Origin: Candidatus Faecimonas gallistercoris
GTDB lineage: Bacteria; Bacillota_I; Bacilli_A; RF39; UBA660
Assembly: GCA_018712565.1 (NCBI GenBank)
Contig: DVGU01000040.1
Location: forward strand, 1-32,884
Direction: 5' to 3'
Length of the DNA: 32,884 bases
In this document: piece after piece, positions 1 to 8,126 of the stretch
Layout: every line of letters starts with the position of its first letter
How positions within the stretch are numbered: position 1 is the stretch's first letter
Program-made: the position numbers and the translations under genes
Notes under the pieces: model-generated
What the model saw: only the letters and a program-made list of their open reading frames with translations
What the model was told of the DNA's origin: nothing
Databases searched by the model: none

Positions 1-124
1 TTTTGTTTCACGCTTCCTTTAGCCCCAACATCACTGTTGATGCGTTGCGCTTCCCTAATACTTCGCAGATACCGACGTGTATAGTGGACTTTCACCACCT
101 AGCTATATGCCATGCCCGGCACAC
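1..124 (-). mobile_element. Group IIC intron, 5' end (domain I start), cut by window edge
   Basis: Read on the minus strand from 124, the sequence starts GTGTGCCGGGCATGG. It continues with GGTGGTGAAAGTCC, a GAAG segment, a GATGTTGGGGC segment and AAGGAAGCGTGAAACAAA. From memory, this order of blocks matches the 5' end of bacterial class C group II introns such as the Oceanobacillus iheyensis intron (GUGUG start, GUGAGAGUCC block, GAAGGAAGC block). The stretch is clearly richer in G and C than its surroundings. The 5' exon is the T-rich end of the terminator at 127-158, and class C introns are known to insert just after terminator hairpins. The rest of the ribozyme and any reverse transcriptase would lie left of the window. 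Confidence 0.85.
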
Positions 125-126
125 AT

Positions 127-158
127 AAAAAAGGAAAATTTGATTATTTTCCTTTTTT
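127..158 (-). terminator. Intrinsic terminator of the repeat-protein gene; intron target
   Basis: Perfect hairpin, arms 127-139 and 146-158, loop 140-145. On the minus strand it reads into a T6 run that ends at the intron junction (124/125). The TAA stop of the upstream gene (144-146) lies in the loop. Confidence 0.85.
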
Positions 159-1871
159 TATTGGTTTTGATTCTTTTTGTTCCTGTATTGACATCATTCG
201 AGCAAGTTCACTATATTTACTTGAATTTTCTTCACTATTTAGTGTTTCTTTTGGTTGTGAAGTCTGCTGATAGGTTTCCTTTTGAGGGTGTTCTTGTAAA
301 TGAGAATTATATCCATTTGAAAGAAATTCTGGTATTATTATTTTATCTTTCTCTGGAGATGTTTCTCTTGGTTGGTTATTATTTATTTCTTCAAGTTTCT
401 CTTTATCCTCAGAATCATATTCATATTCATATTCATAAACATCATCGTCATAACCTAGAGTTAACATTCTTTTTAATTTATCTCTTATATCAGCATATTT
501 TGTTTTTATAAATTTTGAAGCTTTTTGGGTAATATTATATAATTTTCTTTTTTTTCTTAATTCTTCATTAAATTCCTTTGTTACAACTATATTATTTGCT
601 TCTAAACTTTCTTTTCTTTGTTCTTGTTTATTTGTATCAGTAGTTATTTCATGATGTTCTGTATATTCTTCTGAATAATTTGATTCTGGTGTTTTTTTCT
701 CTTCTTCAGTGATTAACTTTTGCTCTTTCTTAGCTTTTTTTCTTTCTTTTCTATTATCGTATTTAGCTTTGATTTTTTGACCTGCTGTTTTTACTTTTTG
801 AATAATATTATATAATTTTCCCTCTTTACTTAATCCAAATTTAAATTTCTTAGTTACTAATATATTAGTTGCTTCTAATTCTTTATTATCTCTTTCGGAT
901 GTATTTCTCTCAGAATGTTCAGCATGTTCATCTTTATTTGCTTTATTTTTTCCCATATTTAAAATAAAATTTGGTATTACTATTCTATCATTCTCTGGAG
1001 ATGTTTCTTTTGGGTTTGAAGTCTTTTGTTGATTTCCTTTTTGTTGTTGTTCTTGTAAATAAGAACTATATCCATTTAAAAGAAATTCTGGTATTTTTAT
1101 TTTACTTTCTTCTGAATATTCTCCTTTGCCTTGAGTTGTATTTTGAGGTGTTTCTTTTGGTTGATGCTCTTGTGAATTAGATTTGCGTCGATTTAAATTT
1201 AACTCTGGTATTTCTATTTTTTTTCTTTCTTTTTTTTGCTGAGTTGTATTTTTGGTTTCTGAGTTTTGCATCATGGAATTATCTTTAGTTAATTCTTTAT
1301 CTACCATTCTTTTTGGGGAAAACATATTTAAGTTACGAATGTTATTATAATAACCTGCTAAAAAATCTACATATTCTTGGTCTGTTTCATTTGGTTTTCT
1401 ATCTCTAGGTTTTGCAATTACTGTTCCATCAAAAAAACGAATATTACCATTTTCATCTAATTCATAAGTATCTAAATTATTTTTTTGTTGATTGTTTGCT
1501 GAATTTGGAATTTGGTTGGTATTTGTACCAGTTAATATTGTATTTCTTATTTCTTCTTGTAATTCTTCTGGTAAGACTTTTCTAGATGATTTTATTTCTT
1601 CTTCTAATCGTTCTCTTTCTTCAGCAATTTCTTCTAAGTTTTTCTGATCTGTTTCTTTCTTAGCATAGGCACTTAGCAGATTTAATCTTTGGCTGTTTTC
1701 TAAGTTTTTTTGTGCAACTTCAATATAACGATTAATTTTTTCTAGTTCACTGTTATATGTTTCTTCAGTCATATTATCTCTTGCTTGATTTAGATTTCTT
1801 ATTTCATCATTCAGATGTACTATTTCGTTTTGACTTTGTTCTATTTGTTTTCTTATCTCTTCAATATTCAT
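144..1871 (-). CDS. Long hydrophilic repeat-containing protein, function unknown
   Basis: 575 aa, no signal peptide or membrane segment, rich in Glu, Lys, Asn and Gln. I do not recognise a family. Residues 1-100 look like a coiled coil. A short folded-looking piece around 135-195 contains a YELDENGNIRFFDG stretch. The rest is low complexity with two kinds of internal repeat. Repeat A is a short I-x-IPEF-x-x-N motif at about 219, 258, 297 and 511; two copies carry a preceding P(K/R)ETSPE and two a following NGY-x-S-x-LQE. Repeat B is a block of about 29 residues at 331-359 and 422-450 sharing LEA-N-I-VTK-F and KLYNI-QK. The start has only a weak Shine-Dalgarno (GAGG). It lies 18 bases after the DUF1292 gene, so the two are probably co-transcribed. 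The repeated hydrophobic motif in a disordered chain could be a multivalent docking site; that is inference. Confidence 0.75.
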   Translation of the reverse strand: MNIEEIRKQIEQSQNEIVHLNDEIRNLNQARDNMTEETYNSELEKINRYIEVAQKNLENSQRLNLLSAYAKKETDQKNLEEIAEERERLEEEIKSSRKVLPEELQEEIRNTILTGTNTNQIPNSANNQQKNNLDTYELDENGNIRFFDGTVIAKPRDRKPNETDQEYVDFLAGYYNNIRNLNMFSPKRMVDKELTKDNSMMQNSETKNTTQQKKERKKIEIPELNLNRRKSNSQEHQPKETPQNTTQGKGEYSEESKIKIPEFLLNGYSSYLQEQQQKGNQQKTSNPKETSPENDRIVIPNFILNMGKNKANKDEHAEHSERNTSERDNKELEATNILVTKKFKFGLSKEGKLYNIIQKVKTAGQKIKAKYDNRKERKKAKKEQKLITEEEKKTPESNYSEEYTEHHEITTDTNKQEQRKESLEANNIVVTKEFNEELRKKRKLYNITQKASKFIKTKYADIRDKLKRMLTLGYDDDVYEYEYEYDSEDKEKLEEINNNQPRETSPEKDKIIIPEFLSNGYNSHLQEHPQKETYQQTSQPKETLNSEENSSKYSELARMMSIQEQKESKPIKKGK

Positions 1872-1889
1872 ATTTTTTCACCCTCACCA

Positions 1890-2156
1890 TTAATCATTTG
1901 CTATCTTTTCTAATACCTTTTGTACCATTTCTAATTCTTTTTGATCTGTAATATTTTCAAGTTCTCCTGTCCCAATCATTGTATCATAATACCCTATATA
2001 AATATTTTCTCTTCCATTTTTTGCTATACTATGATCTGAATAACCAACATATATTCTATTTAATTCTTCGTTTTCAAAGGTAAATAATATATCACAGTCT
2101 ACTTCTTTTCCATTTTTTACGATTGTTATTTTTCCTAAATCATCTACTTGTTCCAT
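1890..2156 (-). CDS. DUF1292 family protein (YrzB-like)
   Basis: 88 aa. The opening residues (EQVDDLGKITI), then GKEVDCDILFTFE and a YVGYSDHS block, match the DUF1292 family of small acidic Firmicutes proteins, usually about 85-100 aa. Its molecular role is not known. In Bacillus the family member sits with yrzL and yrrK, so a location next to the origin is not the usual one. A strong Shine-Dalgarno (AAGGAGG) is six bases before the ATG. It is the first gene of a likely two-gene transcript with the 575-aa repeat protein downstream. Confidence 0.8.
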   Translation of the reverse strand: MEQVDDLGKITIVKNGKEVDCDILFTFENEELNRIYVGYSDHSIAKNGRENIYIGYYDTMIGTGELENITDQKELEMVQKVLEKIAND

Positions 2157-2175
2157 TGTAATCCTCCTTTTTTAT

Positions 2176-2184
2176 ATTATAACA
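2176..2184 (-). promoter_or_regulatory. Extended -10 promoter for the DUF1292 gene
   Basis: Minus strand reads TGTTATAAT, a TGn-TATAAT extended -10, with no good -35. The predicted start lies near 2169, giving a very short leader with the Shine-Dalgarno at 2160-2166. A second weaker possibility is TTGACA (about 2325) with TACAAT 15 bases on. Confidence 0.6.
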
Positions 2185-2390
2185 CTTTAAATAATAAAAT
2201 CGATATATAGTCCTACAAAAAATATCATTATTTTATTATTTACTGTCTAGTTGGAGGTTATTTCGTATCAAATATTTGGAAATCTCTTGATATAGCTTGC
2301 TGTTATTGTAATTTCTTTCTCATTTTGTCAAAATACAATCTTCATTCATATTATTTGATCATACTATATAAATTATAAAAATTTTTTGTG

Positions 2391-3053
2391 TTATTCTACT
2401 CTCCAATCAATTGGTTTTATACCTTTACTTTTTAAAAAGTTATTTGTTTTTGAAAATGGTTTACTACCAAAGAAACCATTATATGCAGAAAAAGGTGATG
2501 GATGAGCTGATTCTATAACATAGTGAATCGGATTGGTAATAAGTTTCTTTTTCGCTCTAGCATAGCTTCCCCATAATATGAAAACTACAGGAGTAGTTTT
2601 TTTATTAATAATTTCTATTACTTGATTTGTAAACTCTTCCCAGCCATGATTTTTATGGGATGTTGGGATATGTGCTTCTACTGTCAATACTGCATTTAAT
2701 AGTAATACCCCTTCTTTTGCCCAGGGCTTTAGTGAATTATGTTTTGGAAAAGGTATTCCTAAGTCACTTTCTAGCTCCTTAAAAATGTTTTTTAGTGATG
2801 GTGGCTTTAATACTTCATTACTTACTGAAAATGATAATCCTTCTGCTTGGTTTGGCCCATGATAAGGGTCTTGGCCTAATATAACTACTTTTACATTGTC
2901 AAAATCTGTATATCGAAAGGCATTAAAAACATCACTCTGCTTTGGATATATAGTTTTTGTTTTATATTCTTCTTTAATAAAGTTCATTAAATTTCTAAAG
3001 TATTCTTTTTGATATTCTTCTTTTAATAGTTCATCCCATTTATTTCCTATCAT
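2391..3053 (-). CDS. ung: Uracil-DNA glycosylase, family 1
   Basis: 220 aa, the usual length. Removes uracil from DNA to start base excision repair. The catalytic motif GQDPYHG lies at residues 60-66 with Asp62 as the water-activating residue. LLLNAVLTVE at 117-126 supplies the uracil-binding Asn120. The DNA-intercalation loop HPSPFSAY lies at 184-191 with catalytic His184. ATG with an AGAGG Shine-Dalgarno. It is the last gene of the gdpP-to-ung string. It follows the decayed gene at 3096-3608 and I see no clear terminator after its stop. Confidence 0.97.
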   Translation of the reverse strand: MIGNKWDELLKEEYQKEYFRNLMNFIKEEYKTKTIYPKQSDVFNAFRYTDFDNVKVVILGQDPYHGPNQAEGLSFSVSNEVLKPPSLKNIFKELESDLGIPFPKHNSLKPWAKEGVLLLNAVLTVEAHIPTSHKNHGWEEFTNQVIEIINKKTTPVVFILWGSYARAKKKLITNPIHYVIESAHPSPFSAYNGFFGSKPFSKTNNFLKSKGIKPIDWRVE

Positions 3054-3095
3054 ATTATGCCTCTTTTCTTTTTTACAAGTTCTTTATTTTCTCTT

Positions 3096-3608
3096 TTATT
3101 TATAAATCTTTGGTATTGGATTTGGTTTTCTTTTTACAAGATTACCATATATTTCTAAAGCCTCTTTGGAATTTTCTTTTTTTTATTTTATCTTCTACTA
3201 TTTTATACGATGCATTTTTATAGCCTGTTGCTGCTAAATACGATAAAATTTGAATATATGATTTCCATGGTAAATCAGATTTCTTATATAAATCCATCGC
3301 CACTTCATCTGTTACTTTTATTGGATTTTTTATGATTATTTTATTAGTTCTGAATACTCCGTGGGGCGCTGATTTTGATTCGCATTCTATTACTTCTGCA
3401 TCACCTGGAATCACCATTCATATAAGGTATCTCCCCTTAATAGTCATCTTAGTATCTTATCTTCTGTAGAAAAGTTAAATCTCCCTATTTTTTCTGGTGA
3501 TTTAGCATTTTTATTCCAAATTGGTGCAATATTTACTTCGCTTATTTTATAAATTAGATTAGGATTTGCATTTGATACTCTTTCATCCATTACTTTTAAA
3601 TACTTCAT
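3096..3608 (-). pseudogene. Decayed small gene: one nonsense codon and two frameshifts
   Basis: The ATG at 3606-3608 has a good Shine-Dalgarno (AAGGAG) overlapping the rlmH stop. It reads 54 codons to a TGA at 3444-3446. Beyond the TGA the same frame reads LLRGDTLYE. A one-base loss near 3418 then moves the reading to VIPGDAEVIE and on through a 91-codon frame (3142-3417, HGVFRTNKIIIKNP, LYKKSDLP). A further shift in the A-rich run near 3180 restores ENSKEALEIYGNLV and KPNPIPKIYK, ending at TAA 3096-3098. The three pieces join into one coherent protein of about 170 aa, so this is one gene broken three times. A TGG-to-TGA change would explain the stop (R-W-LLRG). The reconstructed product resembles small hypothetical proteins of Firmicutes and phages, but I cannot name a family. 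Confidence 0.7.
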
Positions 3609-3617
3609 TTTTTCTCC

Positions 3618-4073
3618 TTATTTATGGTAACTTTCATGATTCATAATCTTAAATGCTCTATAAATTTGTTCTAGCAATAGGACTCTAAATAATTGATGAG
3701 GAAATGTCATTTTAGAAAAAGATATATGATAATTTGCTTTCTCTTTAATCGTGTGATCAATTCCATAACTTCCTCCAATAATAAATGTAATATTACTGTT
3801 TATCATTTGAATATCTTCTATTTTCTTGGAAAATTCTTCTGATGTCAATTGTTTTCCTTCTATTTCTAACGTAATAATATAGTCTCTATCTGAAATATGC
3901 TTTTGTATATTTTCAGCTTCTTTTGCCATAGCTTGAAGTGGAGGTAATAGTCCTTCATCTTTTACTTCTATTATTTCTAATTTTAGATATTTTCTTAGTC
4001 TTTTTTGATACTCTTCTATAGCATCTTTTAAATACTTTTCTTTTATAGATCCAACTGTAATTATTTTAACCAT
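3618..4073 (-). CDS. rlmH: 23S rRNA pseudouridine-1915 N3-methyltransferase RlmH
   Basis: 151 aa from the ATG at 4071-4073. SPOUT-class SAM-dependent methyltransferase that modifies pseudouridine 1915 of 23S rRNA in assembled ribosomes. The knot region is visible as FIIGGSYG, and the C-terminal active-site segment as HQLFRVLLLEQIYRA followed by HESYHK. An in-frame TTG twelve bases upstream exists but belongs to the Shine-Dalgarno (GAGGTG), so the ATG is the better start. It begins one base after the walJ stop, and its own TAA overlaps the Shine-Dalgarno of the next, decayed gene. The same walJ-rlmH neighbourhood is common near Firmicutes origins. Confidence 0.95.
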   Translation of the reverse strand: MVKIITVGSIKEKYLKDAIEEYQKRLRKYLKLEIIEVKDEGLLPPLQAMAKEAENIQKHISDRDYIITLEIEGKQLTSEEFSKKIEDIQMINSNITFIIGGSYGIDHTIKEKANYHISFSKMTFPHQLFRVLLLEQIYRAFKIMNHESYHK

Positions 4074-4074
4074 G

Positions 4075-4830
4075 TTACACCTCAATCATTGGACTTTCTT
4101 CTTTTTGTTTAGCTATTAAAATATTTATATTTGTTTTTCCTAATTCTTCATTTATTGCTTCTAAAACTTTTTCCTCTGTATTATTTTTTTCACTCAGATG
4201 GGCTAGTACTATGTACTTTGTATTATTACCAATTATTTTTTTTAAGTATTTTGCAGTCGTTTTATTAGATAAATGACCCTTATCACTAATTACTCTTTCT
4301 TTTAAAAATCTAGGATATGGGCCATCCATTAACATAATTTCATCATGATTTGCTTCTATAACATATATATCTTTTTCTGTCATTTTAGCTAAATATTTTC
4401 TATTGATATATCCTGTATCTGTTACATAGACCAGTGATTTATCTTGATAATAGATAATAAAACCTACTGAACATGATGTATCGTGAGAGGTATGAATTAG
4501 TTCTATATCTATATCTTGTATGTTAAATTTATCTTCTATAAATTCACAACGATACCTTGGTACTATTTCTTCTAAATCTTGATACATTTTTTCTGGTATG
4601 TATACAGTTAAGTTGGTATGCTTTATTAATGACTTTAGACCACTTATATGATCTTTATGACTATGTGTAATTAAAATACCGGTAAATTGTTCAAAAGAAA
4701 GGGAATTTTCTTCTAAACTCCGTTTTAGAGCTAAGTAGGAAATTCCCATATCAATTATTATATTTGTATTATCACATAATACTATTGTACAATTTCCTTT
4801 TGATCCACTGGCAATTGTCTTAACTTTCAT
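4075..4830 (-). CDS. walJ: WalJ/YycJ metallo-beta-lactamase-fold hydrolase
   Basis: 251 aa from the ATG at 4828-4830, giving MKVKTIASGSKGNC, the conserved start of this family. A longer in-frame reading begins inside the upstream peptidase gene and is not supported. The metal-binding motif is THSHKDH (residues 55-61). Further ligands are likely in the IHTSHD and VTDTGY segments and in the AHLSE near the end. WalJ is linked in Bacillus and Streptococcus to the WalRK cell-wall stress system and to DNA metabolism; the exact substrate is uncertain. It starts two bases after the M23 peptidase stop with no clear Shine-Dalgarno, so translational coupling is likely. No walR or walK is present in the window. 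Confidence 0.9.
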   Translation of the reverse strand: MKVKTIASGSKGNCTIVLCDNTNIIIDMGISYLALKRSLEENSLSFEQFTGILITHSHKDHISGLKSLIKHTNLTVYIPEKMYQDLEEIVPRYRCEFIEDKFNIQDIDIELIHTSHDTSCSVGFIIYYQDKSLVYVTDTGYINRKYLAKMTEKDIYVIEANHDEIMLMDGPYPRFLKERVISDKGHLSNKTTAKYLKKIIGNNTKYIVLAHLSEKNNTEEKVLEAINEELGKTNINILIAKQKEESPMIEV

Positions 4831-4832
4831 TT

Positions 4833-6320
4833 TTAATAGAAGCTCATTGCGTTTAGAGCTCTTCCTCCACGATATGGGAATCCACTCCAAATAGAAAAGT
4901 GTAAGTGTACTCCTGTTGCTGCTCCTGTTCTTCCCATACTTCCTATTACTTGTCCTTTTACAACATAGTCTCCAACATGTACTCTTCGTGATCCTGAAAT
5001 CATATGTGCATACATTGAATAATATCCATTATGATGGTCAATCGTAATATATTCACCATTATCAAATTTATATGAAGATTGTACTACAGTTCCTGATTGG
5101 GCAGCAAAAATATTTGATCCATAACCACATCCGGCAATATCTGTTCCATCATGTAATACTCCCCATCTATATCCAAATGGACTTGATATAGATGAACATG
5201 TTGCTGGCCATCCCCATTCTCCAGATGTAGCAATAGCTTCACCATATCCACTATAACTAGATTTTTTTCCACCTTTTACAACAATTTCGTCAATTGGCTC
5301 TTTTAATACTTCTCCTGAACCTACTTTTGCTACTGAAACAGTTTCTCCATTTATTTTTTGCACTTTTTGAGTTATTCTTGTTACTCCTTTTACTCCTTTT
5401 TGTTTTACTTGACTATAACCAACTTCTTTTGTATTATCATATTCTGTTTTCGTTTGATAATTTGTTTCTTCATCAAATACAACATGATCTTCTTCTACAA
5501 CTCTAACTTGTGGTTTTAATATTCCTAAAGTTACTGTTTGTCCTGCATATAATAAACTATTTTCACTACTAAATTCTGGATTAGCAATTAAAAATTCTTC
5601 TGTTGATATTTTATTATTGAATGCGATTTGTTCAATTGTATCCCCTTCATTTACTGTGTATTTTTTTTGTGGTTCGGTAGTACCAAACATTAAATAACTA
5701 CTTAAAGTGTTTGTATCTTGATAGATTGTTTCATCTACAGGAACATTTGTTTTTGTTATAGTAATAGTGTTCTCTAGATAAATTTTTTCAATTATTTTTC
5801 CTACATCTTCTATTTCTTTTTGCGTATCATTTGCATAATTTTTATAATCTGAGTCTGATATAAAGGAATGAACAACATTATCAATAGCATCTTCAAATAT
5901 TTTTTTATCTAATACATATATTGTTTGATCTTTTCCTTTTATTTTTTTATTATCCGCAGACTGTGAATCAATTCCTTCTATTGAAATTTTATATCCTTTA
6001 ATTGTAAATGGAGAAATATTTTCTATTTTTTTGTAAATTTCTTTTGTTGTAGAAATATCATTATCAAATGTTACTTCTTTTACTATATCTAAGTCTTCTG
6101 GTAAATATACTTTATCTACTCCAAATTCTTTTTTTATTTGATTTTGTTGTTGGTCAATATATTTTTCTAAAGAGGTTTTTGATTTTATTAATCCTATTGA
6201 TTTTCCTTTTAAATAAACTCTATATAGAGTTTTTGGTGTTGGTGTTGTGAAAGCAGTTAAAAATGGAATTGTAAAACCTAAAATTAATATTAATACTATT
6301 CTTGTTACTTTGCTTCTCAT
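4833..6320 (-). CDS. Membrane-anchored LysM-G5-M23 cell-wall endopeptidase
   Basis: 495 aa from the ATG at 6318-6320, one base after the dnaB stop. A start nine codons upstream would overlap dnaB and has no ribosome site. An N-terminal membrane segment spans about residues 6-24. A LysM peptidoglycan-binding domain lies at 220-266 (YTVNEGDTIEQIA to LLYAGQTVTL), a G5 domain at 270-350, and an M23 (LytM/lysostaphin-type) peptidase domain at 378-482. Zinc ligands are His390 and Asp394 in HDGTD and His474 in HLHF; His439 (YAH) and His472 are the catalytic histidines. All are present, so it should be active. Probable role: cutting peptidoglycan cross-bridges during growth. The LysM-G5-M23 order is frequent in Firmicutes. 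It occupies the slot between dnaB and walJ where Bacillus carries the walRK genes. Confidence 0.93.
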   Translation of the reverse strand: MRSKVTRIVLILILGFTIPFLTAFTTPTPKTLYRVYLKGKSIGLIKSKTSLEKYIDQQQNQIKKEFGVDKVYLPEDLDIVKEVTFDNDISTTKEIYKKIENISPFTIKGYKISIEGIDSQSADNKKIKGKDQTIYVLDKKIFEDAIDNVVHSFISDSDYKNYANDTQKEIEDVGKIIEKIYLENTITITKTNVPVDETIYQDTNTLSSYLMFGTTEPQKKYTVNEGDTIEQIAFNNKISTEEFLIANPEFSSENSLLYAGQTVTLGILKPQVRVVEEDHVVFDEETNYQTKTEYDNTKEVGYSQVKQKGVKGVTRITQKVQKINGETVSVAKVGSGEVLKEPIDEIVVKGGKKSSYSGYGEAIATSGEWGWPATCSSISSPFGYRWGVLHDGTDIAGCGYGSNIFAAQSGTVVQSSYKFDNGEYITIDHHNGYYSMYAHMISGSRRVHVGDYVVKGQVIGSMGRTGAATGVHLHFSIWSGFPYRGGRALNAMSFY

Positions 6321-6321
6321 A

Positions 6322-7674
6322 TTATTCTTCTTCACCTCGATTTCCATTACTTAAATTTAAGAATGTAGATGTATTTTTTTTGAATAATAATTCTACTGTT
6401 GCGGTTGGTCCATTACGGTGTTTTCCAATAATTAATTCTACTATACTTGTATTATCTTCGTTTCTAGCTTCTTTTTTATAGTAATCATCTCTATATAAGA
6501 AAGCTACTATGTCAGCATCTTGTTCAATTGATCCTGATTCACGTAAATCACTCATAATTGGACGTTTGTCTTCACGAGATTCTACACTACGTGATAATTG
6601 TGATAATGCAATTACTGGTACTTGTAATTCCATAGCTAGTGTTTTTAAGCTTCTTGAAATATCCGATACTTCTTGTTGACGATTTGCTCCATAGTTTTTT
6701 CCACCTGAAATTAATTGTAAGTAGTCAATTACTATTAATCCTAGACCTTTTTCACTACTTGCAAGTCTTCGACATTTTGCTCTTATTTCACCTATAGTTA
6801 TTCCTGGAGTATCATCGATTGCTAGATTGGTATTTGATAGTTGGGAGATTGCTTCATTTATTCTTTTCCAATCATTATTCATTAAGTTCCCTGTACGTAA
6901 TTTAAAACCTTCTAACTGACCTAGTGATGAAATAATACGCATTGCTAATTGTTCTGCACTCATTTCTAAGTTAAATAAAGCAACTGATTTCTCTTGTGTC
7001 ATAGCTACATGAGTTGCTAGATTTAAGGCAAAGGCAGTTTTTCCCATTGCCGGACGGGCTGCAATAATTATTAGTTCATTTGGATGTAGACCTGTTGTTA
7101 ATTTATCTATATCATACCACCCTGTTGCTAAGCCTGTTACTTCACCTTTATGCTCTGATAGTCTTTCTAAATCAGATTGTGTTTTTTGTAAAATTTCTTT
7201 GATAGATCTAAACTCACTTGATTTTCTATTTTTAACAACATTTAGAATCTTTTTTTCAGAATTATCTAATATTTCGTTTACTGTTTCGTCTGTTCTATAT
7301 CCTTCAGTTGCAATTTCTGTTGCTGTTTCTATTAATTTTCTTAAAATTGAGGCATCTTCTACATTTTTTATATAATAATCAATATTACTAGCAGTTGGAA
7401 CAAAAGTTAAAACCTCTGTTAAATACTCTACTCCACCTACTTCTGTTAATTGATTATTTTTTTTTAAATATCCTGTTATAGTTGTAATATCAATAGGAGT
7501 TTTTTCTTCTACTAAAGCATTCATTGCCGCAAATATTTTACCATTTTTTTCATCATAAAAAGAGTCTGGTGTTAGATTTTCACAGGCTTTTTGTAAGGCA
7601 TATTTAGAAAGAAAGCATGCTCCTAAGACAGATTCTTCAGCTTCTATGTTATTTGGTAAAGATTTTATCGGCAT
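6322..7674 (-). CDS. dnaB: Replicative DNA helicase DnaB (DnaC in Bacillus naming)
   Basis: 450 aa, full length. Hexameric 5'-3' helicase that unwinds DNA at the fork. The N-terminal primase-interaction domain covers about residues 1-105 (NNIEAEESVLGA). The RecA-like motor domain follows, with Walker A ARPAMGKTA at 206-214 and Walker B LIVIDYLQL. LRESGSIEQDAD and a KHRNGPT segment lie toward the end. It begins ten bases after rplI with a GGGGTGA Shine-Dalgarno. The rplI-dnaB adjacency is conserved in Firmicutes. Confidence 0.97.
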   Translation of the reverse strand: MPIKSLPNNIEAEESVLGACFLSKYALQKACENLTPDSFYDEKNGKIFAAMNALVEEKTPIDITTITGYLKKNNQLTEVGGVEYLTEVLTFVPTASNIDYYIKNVEDASILRKLIETATEIATEGYRTDETVNEILDNSEKKILNVVKNRKSSEFRSIKEILQKTQSDLERLSEHKGEVTGLATGWYDIDKLTTGLHPNELIIIAARPAMGKTAFALNLATHVAMTQEKSVALFNLEMSAEQLAMRIISSLGQLEGFKLRTGNLMNNDWKRINEAISQLSNTNLAIDDTPGITIGEIRAKCRRLASSEKGLGLIVIDYLQLISGGKNYGANRQQEVSDISRSLKTLAMELQVPVIALSQLSRSVESREDKRPIMSDLRESGSIEQDADIVAFLYRDDYYKKEARNEDNTSIVELIIGKHRNGPTATVELLFKKNTSTFLNLSNGNRGEEE

Positions 7675-7684
7675 TTTGTCACCC

Positions 7685-8125
7685 CTATTTAATGATGTGT
7701 ACTTTTACTTTTGCTTTTACTCCTGGATATAAATTTATGTTTATATAATGAAAACCTAGACTAGACATAGAAGAAGTTAATTCTATTTGGCTTTTTTCTA
7801 GTTTATATCCTTTTTTTGAAAGAGCATCTTTTACTTGTTTAAGACTAACACTGCCAAAAACTTTATCTCCTTCTCCAGTTTTCACTCTAAATTCTAATGT
7901 AAGTTTATCTAAATTATTTTTTTGTTCTTCGGCTATTTTTTTATTCTCTGCATCCTGTTTGGCTTTTGTTTGTTGCTCCTTTTCTAATTTAGCTAAGTTT
8001 TCTTTATTTTTTATAATTGCATAACCATTTTTTATTAGAAAATTTTGAGCATAACCATCCTTGACATTTTTAATTTCACCTTTTTTTCCTTGGTTTTTTA
8101 AGTCTTTTACAAAAATTACTTCCAT
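7685..8125 (-). CDS. rplI: 50S ribosomal protein L9
   Basis: 146 aa from the ATG at 8123-8125 ([16 protein letters not shown]), close to the family's usual 148. An upstream in-frame TTG lies within the gdpP-like gene and is not needed. The N-terminal rRNA-binding domain with [13 protein letters not shown] is clear, then a long charged helix, then the C-terminal domain. The Shine-Dalgarno GAAGGTG lies in the last codons of the gdpP-like gene, whose stop is one base upstream. Confidence 0.97.
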   Translation of the reverse strand: MEVIFVKDLKNQGKKGEIKNVKDGYAQNFLIKNGYAIIKNKENLAKLEKEQQTKAKQDAENKKIAEEQKNNLDKLTLEFRVKTGEGDKVFGSVSLKQVKDALSKKGYKLEKSQIELTSSMSSLGFHYININLYPGVKAKVKVHIIK

Positions 8126-8126
8126 T

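Noticed and set aside
420-450. Short ATTCAT repeats in the 575-aa gene as a regulatory or CRISPR repeat
   Set aside because: They encode a Glu-Tyr run (YEYEYEY) within the coding frame and have no spacers.
3096-3608. TGA read as tryptophan (Mycoplasma code) to rescue the broken gene
   Set aside because: TGA is a natural stop in rsmG and in the gene before mnmG, and the frame is also broken by two shifts that recoding would not repair.
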